The position numbers and the translations under genes were made by a program. 64,000 nt of DNA from Psoroptes ovis (taxonomy: Eukaryota > Arthropoda > Arachnida > Sarcoptiformes > Psoroptidae), in the NCBI GenBank assembly GCA_002943765.1, contig PQWQ01000041.1, forward strand, positions 220,091-284,090, in the 5' to 3' direction. Below are positions 12,801 through 27,800 of the stretch, piece by piece. The notes below the pieces were generated by a model. That model made no database searches, was not told the DNA's origin, and saw only the letters and a list, made by a program, of their open reading frames with translations. Position 1 is the first letter of the stretch; every line of letters begins with the position of its first letter.

Positions 12801-15800
12801 ATCATTCATGAAAAAATCATCATCAAAACGTTATTCACCATATAATGGTTTAAGTGTTTCATTATTTGGTGCAAATGATGGTGAATTCGGCCTTAAAACA
12901 GCCGATCAAATTGTTTATTTAATTGTAGTGACTGGTAAATTAGATCGTGAAAAACGTTCAAAATATCAATTAACAGTAATGGTTAGTGATAAAGGCTTTC
13001 CGCCCCAAAATACAAGCACAACATTTGAATTAGAAATAATCGATATCAATGATAATCAGCCTTATTTTGAGAAACCAATTTATCATACAACATTAATGGA
13101 AACAGCTGATATCGGTACAAAAGTATTCCAAATAAAAGCATTCGATAATGATTCTGATTCAATATTAACATATGCATTTTTAATACCTAAAAATAATGAT
13201 AATGATTTATCATCATCATCATTATCGTCAACAACAGATAATAATTATAACAATAATAATAATAATGATGAAATGATTTATTTTCAACAATTTAATCAAA
13301 AAAATAAAACACATCAAATGATAACGAATTATAAATGGTTTCATATTGATTATCGTACCGGAATCATCACAACAAAATCATTGATTGATTGTGAATTAGA
13401 TCCAGAACCACAATTGACAATTATTGTTTGTGATTCCTTGAACATTGACAATACAATTTCATATAAAAATCATCATCAGCATTTATCATCAAATATTAAC
13501 AACAACAACAACAATAATAATAATAATTATTCGATTGGTTTTACCGCGACAACAAAATTAATAATTTCAATCAATGATGTAAGTGGCGCATTTTTCATTT
13601 TTAAGAAATATTTCTTAAATATTTTGATGGGAAAAATCACATTAAATGTTGAAAAGGATTCATAATCATATAATAATAATATTTCATAAAAATCTTAACA
13701 CGGAAAAAAACTATTGTTTTGTTCTTGTTTAATACTCTTGGTCATAAAATTTGGATTTCAATCTTCGGCTTAAATTTTCTTTTTAAATTTAGCATACTTT
13801 AATATGATGATGATGGTGATTCAATTCTCATCATCATCATATTTTGTGTCCTTAATATTATTATTTAATTCGCATCTGGTGAATTCAATAATAATAATAA
13901 TAACAATCAAAACCATAGTAAAATATGATTGGTATTCATTTTTTTCTTTTCTTCATTTTCCAAATTTTAAATTGAATTTTTTTCTTAAATTTCAATTGAA
14001 TCTCTCTTCTCCTGGCTGTTTCGATATGAAGAAAAATTAAATTTGATCCAAGAAGTTTTCCCGTATTTCTTGCCCCTTCAATAATTTTTCCAAAAATAAG
14101 ATTTGAATTAATCAAAACTGAATTGAATCTATTTTTTTTTCTTAAAAATTTGATTCAATCAATCAATCAATCACAATCACATCACAATATAAATCAATCA
14201 ATATGTTTCGATTGTGATGATGAACTCACACACACAAAATACAATGGTTCAATTGGTAGATTTTGTATTGAACCTGAAAATAAAAAATTACTGCCTACCA
14301 CCACCATTATTATTATCATTATTAATGCTACCTAAGGTCGATCTTTATTATTATCATTATTATTTGAATCAAAAAAGGATTTTTACATTTTTTGATTTGT
14401 CAAAAATTCAATAGCAAATATTATAATAATGACTTTTTGTGTTGATCACAATGAAAAAAAAGGTCAAAGACATTTAAATCATCACCGATTTTGATCATCA
14501 TCATGATGGTGATCACTGCATTGCATAGTAATTGAAATTTTGCATGATTTCACCTTTTTTCCATGCATTGATTCATTCATTCATTTAATTTTTTAAAGTT
14601 TGTGCATTTCTTTTGTAAAAAAAAAAATTCAAATGAACATGAAGAATAAAACAAAAATAACAATGTAAATGTCTTATGCAAAAGATGTTACTTGTAATCA
14701 AATAATGATGATAATAATAACAATGATCATCATCATCATGTCTGGTTGTTGTTTTGGTTGATTGCAATAATAATAATATCCTAATAATTACAATTTCGGT
14801 CAAGATTTTGGCATGTATGAATGTGCCTGTTTGGTCGATATTCTTGCCGCTTTTGTTGTTATGGTTGTTGTTTGTTGTTGCTGTCAACAAGCAATTTATT
14901 TGTCATAGTATTACTACATTTATAAGCGTTACAACTAGAGCTTTCAATACCGGGATACCGGGATCCCGAATACCGGGATACCGGACGATTTTGGTCCGGT
15001 ATTGAATACCGGTATTCATGCAAAAAATACCGGTATTTCGGTATTGCTTAAATAGATATAAATTCAACTTTTGCACAAGAAAATTTATTTAAATTGATTT
15101 CAATCAATCTTTTCGAATATAAACGAACAATTTCTTTGCATTGAAATTCATATAAGGCACATTTATGATTAGCACCGATAATGGCAACTTTGGTGCGATG
15201 GCTCATATTATGCGTCTACTTCCTAAGGGCTACTTCTTAACTCAAGTCCTAATTCAATTTTGCTCACTCAAAAGCGGTGTAAAACAAAATTTTTAAAATA
15301 ATTATCAGTAATAGTAGCAATAATAGTAATAACTTGATAGTAAAAATTCTATTTTATATTTTCTAATTTACTAATCGAAATTCGAAATAAAATTCTAAAT
15401 TTTGTAAGAATTTGTAATGATTTTTCGGATATTTTTTATCTTTTGGTGTGTAAACTATTTAATTTTTTGTTGTTTGGATTAAAACATTGATTAATCAATT
15501 GAATTAATCATACGGTAAGTTTTTATTTGTATTAATGTAAATAATATCAATTGTATCAATTTGTGAAATTATATTTATACGTATGTGTAAAGATATCAAT
15601 ACGTGATATCATTTTTTTCCATTTTTACAATTAAATTTTATAAAATAACAAGTTAGAATGGAATATTTGTAATTAAAATCAAAATTAGTTTGATAAAAAT
15701 ATGATTGAATTTTTTATTTACAATACCGGTTTTAATACCGGGATCCCGGTATTGCAAATTTCCAATACCGAAATACCGGTATTCAGAATTGGCCCGGTAT

Positions 15801-18800
15801 TGAAAGCTCTAGTTACAACACCGAGAAAAGCGTTAATGTTTTTTCTTTTAATTTTTTCCGTGTATTAATTTAATGACAATTAATTGTGATAATAATTATG
15901 ATTATTTCTCATTCTATTTGAGAATCTTTGAGGAAAATTGAGGTGATCAAAGCCATAACAACTACGAAAAATAGAAGACTCGAAAGGCTCTAATTTACAT
16001 TTTGAATCATTAAAAGCATTTATTATTTGTTACATTTTTTACCTCTTTCTTTGTTTTGCTTAATGAACTTAATTACAAGGTCTATTCGAGATAATATTCA
16101 CATAGATTCATTTATTATATCAAAAGACATTGATAAATAATATGATAATTTAAGAATTAATTTTTGATAATAATTTTCTATCATCATCATCATCATCCTT
16201 GTTGTATGATTCAATTCATTTATTATTAATTTGATTCAATATCAATCATTTAATTGAATAATATCTAATATTATTATTTATTACATTAATTTGGCTAGAT
16301 AATTCATATTATATCATTGTTGTTGTTGTACTTGTTGCTGCGTATATTTATCATAAATATAGTTGAATATCAACCTTCTTCATTCTTTTTTCTTTGATAT
16401 CTTTCAACAACGATTTATATAAAATGAAAAATAATGAAAAAATATTACATGTATTTCTTTGGTCTTTGGTTGGTTGGTTGTTCAACATGTTGAAATAAAC
16501 AGGGTCATCATTATGATCGTCATCATCATCATTGAAAAATGAAATATTTTTCCTTTTTCATTTCTTTATATGTTTTCTAAGAAATCTTAGAACATGTGTC
16601 AGTAAAATTTTTACCAATATTTTCTTCTTCTTCTTCTGCCTTCTGATAGACAAGTAAAACAAAATCATAACAATCATAATATTAATAATAATGATGATGA
16701 TGATGATGGCCAAAGGTTGTATTTTGAAGGTTGCAGCCGCTGCTGCTGCTGTGGTGGTATTTATTATTCGTAGTAATAGTAGTCAAAAGTAAAAAATAAA
16801 GTCACATGTTGGAAGCAACAACGATAAAAATTATGATGAATGATCATCATAATAATAATGATGATGATGATGATAATAACGATTATTATCAAGGTCATCA
16901 ATATTTTTTTGAGAAAGAAAAAGCAAAAAATGAAATACAAGATGTTTGAATGAATGAATGAATGAATGAACAAAATGGAAAACATATTTTACCATAAATA
17001 TCATCGTCGAAAATTTCGTTGAAATAAAAAAAATCAAAGATAAAATCTTAAATTATGTAATGATAATGATTATTGGTAATTAGAATATAATTTAGAATTA
17101 GTATTAGAAATAAAAATGATGATGACCTTTTACCTTTTATGCACCAAATTGTTGATAATTATAGTGTATCTTTCCCCAATACATTCGTAATAGCTTCAAA
17201 TTTATCATTCATTTATCTAATTAATCAAAGAATTGAAGAAATAAATGGAAACAAAATTCCATCCATTCATACCTTGATTAATTCATTCAATCAAATTGGA
17301 TTTTTTTTTTTTGAATTTTATCAAATTTATTTCTTTATTTTTGAAATCTATTTCATACATTATTTTACATCAAGCAAAAATGCAAAAAGAAATTCATCTT
17401 GACAACACCCAATTGCATTGAAAGCATTTAAAAAAATCGTAATTTCACATTTTTTTTTCAAAAAAAAATATTTGTTTCTTAATCATCATTTTCATCCATT
17501 CTCACTTTGTAAAAATATATCTTCTCAGTCATTATCATCGTAATCATCATCATCATAAGTTGATAATCACATTGGATGGTCCATTATTATTATCATCGAT
17601 GTTGTTGGGGTTGTTGCTGGTGATTGAGAGGAATTTCTTCAGCCAAATTTTATTTTTACTAAATTTTTTTCTGTATTACCTTTGAGAAAACCTCTGGTAG
17701 GTATTTTTTCTGTTTTCCATCACCATCATTCTCTGGTCGAAATACCTAAATAATAATAGTCATATCCACACAGCTTTAAAAATGATGAAAAAAGTAATAA
17801 ACCATTCGAGCGAATATTCACTCACGAACTTGTTGAATGAATATTTCAATTTCTTTGAATGTTTGAATGAATGACTTAATGGTAATGATTGAAAAACCTG
17901 TAGGAAATCTTTCGAAATGAAATAAAGAAAAATTCGTGTTTGTTGAATTTTGTTTTCAGTATTTTCTTAATGTATCTTTATATCTTTTTTTCCATAAGAA
18001 TCTGGTTCTAATTTGGTTAATTTGATTTTCTTCGTTTGCTTTGTTTTGTTTCGGTTTTGATGATGATGATGATAATGATTTCGATATGAAATGTTCTCTT
18101 TTTTCTTGACTGATGGACGGTACTTTTATGTGTTGGTGTTCCTGTGTTTGTGTGTGTGTGTGTGATGATATTACCAAACAAAAACAGCTAAAAACAATGA
18201 AATATTTCAATTGTTGCCAAACACAAACATACTGCAAAACATATACAAACTTTATACAATCTTCAAATCCCATGTATGAAGTGAAAAACATGAGATGTAT
18301 TAATTAATTAATTAATACATTTTGTTTGACTAATTATTTGATAAATAAATAAATTAATTAATAAATTTACCCATTAATTATCAAATTTTCGTTGTTTTTC
18401 TTTTGTTAATTGTTTATTTTCTCTTTTTTTCTTTTCATAAATTAATGATTGTAGATTAATGATAATGAACCAATATTTGATCAAAGTTTTTATAATGTAT
18501 CAATCAATGAAGATACACCGATTGGTCATTGTTTATTACGTTTACAAGCAATCGATGCTGATTGTGGTTTAAATGCAATAATTAATTATACCATAGAATT
18601 ATCATCACCGATGACATTAATGATGAATGATAATAATTATAATAATCATAATCATAATAATGGTCATAATGAACAAATTTCATTACGCAAACCACGTTTA
18701 TTACAAATGAATGATGGCGAGGAGAAATTAGATAATAATCACCAACAACAACATGAATTCATTCGTTTATTTGATCATTTCGATTTGAATCCAATTACAG

Positions 18801-21800
18801 GCGAATTATGTTTGAAAAAACAATTAGATTATGAATCAATTAATGTTTTTGATTTACCTGTAATGGCGACCGATCAAGGTGAATATAATGATTCATTCTT
18901 ATTCATTTATATTTTATTTTTATTAATTTTTATTTTTGAAAAAAAAGAAATTTTCACGCAACCCACCGATGTGAACATATAAACACACGCAGACACACAG
19001 ACATAATCTTAGATAAAACTAATAATTACAACAAATTTTTGACAAATTAATTTTATATTTTCATAATGAAAACTTTTGTCAATGATGACAATTTTCTATC
19101 ATCATCATCATAATAATCATAATTATGACATGTCTCATGCATTCTAAATGCTTTGAAAAGCCAACAGACCAAACAACAAGCATTCAAGCTAAATTTCATA
19201 TATAATTTCTCGAATAATTTTCAATTTATGTTTTTTTTTCTTCATTTTTTCCTATGCTTGATTTATCTTTATCATCATCATCTTCATTTAGCTATAGCCA
19301 GTCATTCAATCTCTGCTATAAGCTATCATTATCTTTATTGTCATCATCATCATCATTTACTTATTCATCTTCATCCTGAATCATTATTTATTTCGTAGGT
19401 TGTCCATCGATGATTATGATGATGAGGATAATAGTAATAATAATAATAATATTATTAACAATGATAATGATTATTCTTTATCATTTATTTATTTAATTTT
19501 AAAGAAATTATTTATTTATTTATTATCAATTATTGTCATCAGTCATATATTAATATTAGTAATGAATTCAATAATAAGCAAATCGGAATAATGTTTATTT
19601 AAGTCAATTCAGGTCAAAAATATGACTTGAATTTTTTTTTTCTTTTTTGCTTCTTCAAGTCAATTGAATTATAGTAATTCCTGATAAATAATTATAAGGA
19701 TGATGATGATTATTCAGATTTTTTAATAGAATATACACAAAATCTTAAATCATTTTTTTCTGTGCTCAAATGTCCAGTCAAATAAAAAATTAAGAAAAAT
19801 GTCAACATCATCGATGTTGAAAATCATGATGATGTTGACATTTTCTCGTTTTATTAAATGATAGATGAATTAGTGTATAATTATTATTATGCAACACAGA
19901 ATATTGCATACCCTCGAGCATAATGAATGAATGATGTTTAGGATCGGTATTTTGTTATTTGTCAGACAAATAAAATAAAATGCACACAAGTAATATTCAT
20001 TGATCGACGACATTTTATCGTTTTTTATTTCTTCTTGTCATTCTTTTCATGAACGCAACAGTGAAAGTTTATGTTTTGAAATTTTTGTTGTTTCTTATCT
20101 GTTTTCTATCTTTTTTTTTTGAAATTTTCAATGATCATCATTTCTCATTTCATGTCAGAAAAGAAAAAAAAATAGAAAAATTTTAAATATTTTTTTTTAT
20201 GATCAGATAGATAACCAGTCAAAACGACGACAAACCATTACCAAATAACAAGTTGACAACCCAAATAAAATCTTAAACTGACCATTCGGTCAAAGGAAAA
20301 AAATATGCCTTGATTGGCCAAATAAAATTGCCATCAACCATTTCGTATTTAATTTTATTTTACCAATCACTTTACCAATGACAAAATAAAGAAATTCGGG
20401 ATTTGACATTTTGAATTTTCTTCAATAAATCATAATTTTTTTCTTATTCAAGAAACCACAAAAAAATGAAGTTAAAAAAGAAATAAATTGAGAAAGATAC
20501 ATTCACTGAACACAATTCACAGAAGAATAATGATCATGACATTAATTTGGTATCACAATCGAATGATACAGAATTAAAATCAAAATTGATGAAAAATATT
20601 TCAACAGATAGACAAATAAACACACAAAAAAATGTACAAACAAACGCAACAGGTGGTCAACCATGATGTTGGTTTATTTGAAATTTTTAACTTTGTTGTT
20701 GCTTTTTTTTCTTATTTGCACACAACACAAACTAAAACAATCATTTTTTATTGATCATTTTTTTTCTCAAATATAGGAGGATTATCAACCACAGCTATGG
20801 TTAAAATTCATGTAATTGATGTAAGTGTTGTATTCATTAAAAAATATATAAACAAATAAAAAAATAAATCTAAATTGTTGTTGATAATTAAATGATCGAT
20901 CGATTTTTATTTCTTCCTACTTCAAAAAAAAATAAATGTATAGTCAAATGATAATGTACCAATATTTCATCCACGTGAATATAAAGTTAGTGTTGGTGAA
21001 AATCAAATGCCATCATCGTCATCGATTAAGCAACATCCATTAATAATTGTGGCTGCCAACGATCTAGATTCGCCACGTACTCCCTATGGTCAGATTCAAT
21101 ATGAAATCAAAATGGGAAATGAAAAAAATTATTTTGACATTGATCGAAAAACTGGCGAAATATTTTTATTGAAGCCATTGACAGCATTACCGGGATCATC
21201 ATCACATACACAATATAAATTGGTGATTATTGCACGTGATGGTGGTGGTCGGGAATCATTAGAACCAGCAATGGTATTGATTTCAGTTATACCACAGCAG
21301 CAATCTAATCATAATGATAGAAACAATATGATTCCTGTGCCAACATTTTCACAGAGACAATTTAGTTTTGAAGTTATTGAAAACGTTGCACAAGGTGCAA
21401 TTGTTGGCACTGTTCGTGCTAGAATTGAATCAATGAATGATCAAGATGAACGACAAAATGAAGAATATCCGATTACATATTCTATATATTCAGGCGATCC
21501 TGATGGCTATTTTACAATCGATCCAAGACAAGGAACAATTAGTGTGAAATCATCTACAATCGATCGTGAAAAGCATTCATATTTATTGGTAAATGTACAA
21601 GCTAATACTGGAAGATATCCTGGACCATATCGTTATGCACATACACAAATAAATATAACAATTTTGGATGAAAATGATAATGTACCAACGTTTCCAAGTC
21701 CAACATTGAAAATAAGTGTGCCAGAAAATATGCCAATCAACAATAATAATACTGTATTCATTGCATATGCAATCGATTATGATGACGATATATTTGGTCA

Positions 21801-24800
21801 AGTACGTTATCAATTATATCCGGCAACCAGTCATGATAGTGATGATCGTGAACGTTTTCCATTCATAATCAATGAACACAATGGTCATGTATATTTACGA
21901 CGTCCTTTAGATTACGAAACTCGTAATGAATATCAATTGCGTATTGTTGCAATCGATGGTGGACAGCTGAGTTCAGAAATGTTAGTACATGTTTACATAC
22001 AAGATGTAAGTAATTGAAAAATTTTTTAAATCTATAGCTATTATGATACCTTAAATCTTTATTTTTAATTCAAAAAATCAGATCTAATCTCATCTCATTT
22101 CATTTTATATTTATACAAATGAATTTAAGGGAAAAAATATCTAATTTCCATAATCAAATTTTAGTTTTTATACTTTTTTATTTCTTCTTTTAGATTTTTT
22201 ACTTATTGCAGAATTTAATGATAATAATGATTATGTTGATAATAATTTTGATTTTATTTCAAATTTTAGCTTTTATAAGTCTGAATAAAAATTTTTAGAG
22301 ACATAAAATATAAAATTGAAAAAGATCTTAAGATGGCTGCTGCTAAAAGCAAGCTGAATCCCTCTCTCTCATCTTTATCTCTATTTCACTGGTTTTTCAT
22401 TTTATCCTCTCTGAAAAAAATATCATCAAAATCAAATTCATATGATGATGATGATTCGTGCGCGGCTATCTTTGTTGTTTATGTTTATATTTTTATATTT
22501 TTTTTTGTATATTTCTGTATTTATTTAGTAGTTCTTGTGTATGTATGCTATAATAATATTCTTTCTTTTTAAGATATATACATTTATGCCTAAGAGATAT
22601 GGATAGATAAATATCTCCTGAATTTTATGAGTTTTTTGAGTTTTTAAATTCATTTTAGTCATATGTACAGGTTGTCTTTTTCGTTTGTTTGAAATTTCTA
22701 CCTTTTGAATTTTCTTTCTTTCGATGATGAATTGAAATTTAAATAAGAAAAATGATGGAGAAAAAATTATATTTTCATTATCATCATCATACATTTATGT
22801 TTATATATTTTTTTTTTTTTTTTTTTTGAGAAATGTTTTCATTTTTTTTTCCCATCAGAAGATTATTTCGATTATGATGGTGTTGCTGTCCAAAAAGGAA
22901 TGAAACAAAATATTAATTCTGTATATAATACTTTGATGTCATTATAATCAATGATGATGATGATTATATTATCATTATTATTAACTGGAAAAAGAAAAAA
23001 ATTTGATGTCTTTTTCTATTCATCTTGGTGGAAAATTATTCATTTTATTTATGGGAGATGGTATGGTGTGGTGTGTGTGTGAGTGTATCTGTTCTATCTG
23101 CATTAGATATATTTGTTTCCATTCAAATTTAAAAAAAAATAAAATTTTCCATTTTTTCATTGATCATAATCTTTATTATTATTATCATCATAGATTAGAG
23201 CGTGTGAGTGTTAGTGTGCGTTTAAGTAATTCTAGGGTTTTATTCAGTTTAATTTGGCTAAAATTTTTCTTCTTTTTCTTTCAAATTTCCTTTTCATCCT
23301 TAAGCGTGCATATGCAATCGATATGCATGATAATTCAATAATAATCATAATAATGATTATGACCATTTCATTAAATTAAAAATGAAATGAAAGAAAAAGA
23401 AATAAAGCCAATTATTCATCATTCTTATCTAAATATTTTCAATTTTAAACTGAATAAACTGAATTTTAGACTGAATGGTGATAACAGAAACCTTTTAAAA
23501 ATTGAAATTATTATCATTAGTGCATTTAAGTGCAATGGATTCTTTATGATTTCTTTTGAATTTTAAATTCAAAATTTCTTTGTGTTGTATCTTAATTTGT
23601 TTTTTTTCAAAAGAATTTTCCACTTGTGTCAATACTAATTGAATTAATTATTTTTATCATCAAAAAATCATTATTATTCGATATTCGACATTTGCTTCGA
23701 AGTAAACGAATGATTCATCGTTGTCGTTTTAGAGCCTAACATTGAATAATTATGCATCTTTATTTCATTTTATTTTTCAAATGAAAATATTTAATTGCAT
23801 CTGGACATAAACTGAAGAATAGGATAAACTTTATTATTTTTTAAAAATTTTTTTTCCTATCTTAATAAACACAAAACGTCATGTTTTCATTATTATAATA
23901 ATAATAAATATAATGGTCATGGTGACAACAACAACAAAGATTGATAGTAATAGCAGCTACATTCTTTCTTCAAAGTGGTGATAATGTTTTGTTTGATGTT
24001 TATTTGATTGTCCATAAAATAATCGAAATGTTTTTGAAAAGTTTAAATGAATATCTTTTTGAAAGATCAGATTTTAAGTAAACATAGTTCGGTTATTTTT
24101 TTATTCATAATTTTTACATGTTCACTATGGAATGATGATGATTGGAGAAGCGAAAAAAAATCCATTTTAAAGCAATTTGAAATTTTCTTATCTTGTTTAT
24201 TCTTATTTGAGATTGCTAATGTTTTTTTATTTTTCATCCATCATACATCAATCGAGAGATCGAGATTTCTGATTCTTGTGTGTATGAAAAATTTAAAACC
24301 CTATGGTGTTCTTTAGTCTTTTTCGTATATTTTCATGTATTTTTTACGACAATTGCCATCATCGTTTTTTTCTTGTTGAATGCGACAAAGTAAATGATAT
24401 GAAGATCATTATTTTGTCGTTTTAGATAACATTTTTATTTAAAATAAATATCCTTGGCGTCTCTGCATGATAAATCATTAATTTTTCATTTTTTAAGAGT
24501 ATTATCTAATTGATTTTTTTTATTTGTAAATTTTATCTAATTAATTAATCAAACAGATAAACGATAATGTACCAGTTTTTTTGGGCACTGCACAATCATT
24601 AGATTTATCAATGAAAAATTATCATCATTATGTTAATCATCAACAATCTAATTATGTTCATCGTCTTCAATCATCATCATCATTATCATCGTCATCATCA
24701 TTACCGTTATATCGTATACAAGTACAAGAAAATATACCAATTAATACGATCATTTATCAAATAAAAGCAAGTGATGCTGACACTGGTAATAATGCTCGTC

Positions 24801-27800
24801 TTACATATTCAATATTACCATCAAATAATGATGATCAATCAATACCGATCGATATTTCATCAAATAATGGACAGTTATTTGTTCGCGATCAATTAGATCG
24901 TGAACAATTAGATCATTATGAATTTTTAGTATCAGTTATTGATCATGGAATACCCAAACAGTTGAATGCTACAGCTATTGTACATATCACTATTCAAGAT
25001 ATGAATGATAATCAACCGATATGGAAACAAGTAAAATACATTTTTGATATTCCTGAAGATGCAAACGTAGGCACATTAATCGGACAAGTTTCTGCATATG
25101 ATTTAGATCTTGGTGAAAATGCATCATTGATATATAATATATCACAACAGTCAAAAATGTTCGGTATAAATCCATCAAATGGGCAAATTTATTTACGCTC
25201 AAATTTAGATCGTGAATTAATTGATCGATATGAATTCAGTGTTGATGTTCGTGATCAAAACACGGTAAAACCGTTGTATAGTGATGAAAAAGCCATTGTC
25301 ATTGTAAATGTTTTAGACATCAATGATAATCGACCAATTTTTGATGATGATAGTGATGAAAAATTAGATGATAATGCTAATAGCAATAGATTGACTGTTC
25401 CTGTTGGTACATCACGTAAAAGTACAATCGCTACATTTCGGGCTACAGATCCTGATTATGGTGAAAATGGCACTGTTCATTATAGTCTTGTTGAAGAAAG
25501 CGATTTATTCACTATTGATCATTCAACTGGTGATTTAATAACCAAAATCGATATAAAAGATACATTGAAAAGATCGTTAAGAAAGATATCATTTTTTGCA
25601 ACCGATGGTCTTGGTAAAAAATCTAAAGTTAAAGTGATTGAAATTGAAATAGTAGATAAACGCTCCTACAATTTAGACTTGGATCATATTGAACAATATA
25701 ATTTCAATGCAAAATCAGATGAAATTATTTATGGGTATCGTTTCGGTTCGATTGATTTACCTGCAAAATTATTGCACCAATACCAGTGTAATAATCGCTT
25801 CTTTACAAATTATCACTATCAAATCAAGAATGGTTTACCATTTTCATTGATTGAAAATAATAATTCTGAAGAAATTTCAAAACTAAACTTAATGGCATTT
25901 GATCGAATCAATCATCCATTACAAAATGAATATAATCTATTATTATGCATTGATTGGTTGCAATGTTTAGCCACATTTTTAGAGATCAATGAAATTAGAA
26001 ACCATCATCAGCAAATAATGCAATGTGATCATTATGTGCGAATAAATGTACAAATTGAGCCGAATGAAGATAATAATTGTTTACCATTAGCGTTAGAAAA
26101 TCGGGATATTTATGAAGTCAAAATACCATATAATTCGAATGAATCATTTAAAAATTATGATTTAATTCATTTGAATCATTCTAATTGTCCTTCATCATCA
26201 CAGTTTCATTATACATTTTCTAGTCCAATGATTGATGATGACACATTGAATCGAATGTTTACAATCGATTCAAATAATATTTTACAACTGAAACGAACAA
26301 ACGACCATACAATAATCACTAAATATCTACATGAAGAATTTGTATTATCATTGATGGCTAAAATAAACAATGAAAACGCCGTCATACAAAGCGTACCAAT
26401 ACGAATCAAAATTATCAATTCGGATCAATCACATTTAGGTAATGTCGCATTCATAAACGAGAAATTTCTTGAACTGGAGGAAGATTGTTGCCGCGTTGGC
26501 TCCCCTATTCTTCAAGCAAGAATCAATATAACACATGATGATAATAAAATTCGCTATTTTATATCCAACCATGGCCACTTAGTGCTGAATGATGAGCAAT
26601 TCGTTTTGAATTCTGAAAATGGTTTATTGAGTCTAAAGCGCGAATTTGATTTTGAAAATAAACATGAACATCGTATCAATATCACAGCAATAGTATATGA
26701 TTCAAAATCTATTCCGATCGTTACAACCTCAAGTATAATTAGAATAAGGTAAATTCAGATCATTTAAAAAAATTCCTTCATAATCAATTTTTCTTTTTTT
26801 TTTTCTAAAATAGGATCATTAATACAAATGATGAACCACCGATTTTCGTTCGCAGATCATATGAAAAAGAGATAGCAGAAAATGCATCTATAGGACAATT
26901 GATAGTACAATTGGAAGCCAAAGATTCTGATAAGCAGTCATCGAATATAAGTTATTTGTTGCCCCAAAGTTATCAATATTCAGATCATTTTGATTTGAAT
27001 TCCAACAATGGTGAATTGAGATTAATGAAAAATTTAGACCATGAATCGATCAATCATTTTTATGTTCCAATATACGCATTTGACGATGATTTCAAACATC
27101 ATACATCCACATTAGTTAGGGTCAAAGTAAGTTTTATTATATTTTGAAAAAATTAATTGACTCATCCAATTTTTTTTTTTTTTTTGAAGGTAATCGACAT
27201 CAATGATAATTCACCATATTTCGTCCAGCCACTGTCTCACATCAAAGTTCCAGAAAATGTTAAACCTGGTACCATAATTCATACATTGATTGCGATGGAT
27301 CCAGATTCTATTAATTATCACTATCATAATCGCTCAAATAATTATGGTCTTCAATATCGTATTTCTAGTGGAAATATTGGAAATAAATTTGCCTTGCATG
27401 AACATCGTGGTGATTTGAGCATCAATGCACAATTAGATCGTGAAATACAACCAATTTACAATTTGATTGTTGAAGTTTCTGATTCAGTGCATACATCAAC
27501 GTGCAATGTTACGATCGAATTACTAGATGTGAATGATAATAGTCCAATATTTGAAAAAAGTGATTATTATGCTATTATAAGTGATAATTCATTTGGTTGG
27601 GTTGACGTGATTACAGTCAAAGCTATCGATTCAGATGGTGATAAACTTCTTTATCGTATTGAAAATGATTCCAATAATTTGACCAGATATTTAAGTATGA
27701 ACTCAGAAACTGGTGAAATCAGTATACATTCGTCATTGATCATTCCGATTTTTGATCAATTAAAATCTAATGTTTTCACATTTGAAGTAAGCGCTATTGA

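Larger units (their letters stand above)
13579..18454 (+). other. ds: dachsous intron 4, carries a hAT MITE
   Basis: Largest intron of the gene (4.9 kb), phase 0, from GTAAGT to TTGTAG. It contains the complete hAT-type element at 14936-15811, AAT/ATG repeats and a (TG)n run near 18149-18164. No further coding sequence is seen. Confidence 0.8.

Noticed and set aside
14585..15005. ORFs overlapping the left end of the hAT element
   Set aside because: They cross the element boundary and are made of ATG/AAC repeats and terminal-repeat sequence; no transposase features.
16764..17402. ORFs in dachsous intron 4
   Set aside because: Low-complexity Ile/His/Phe frames from ATG/AAT repeats; no domain.
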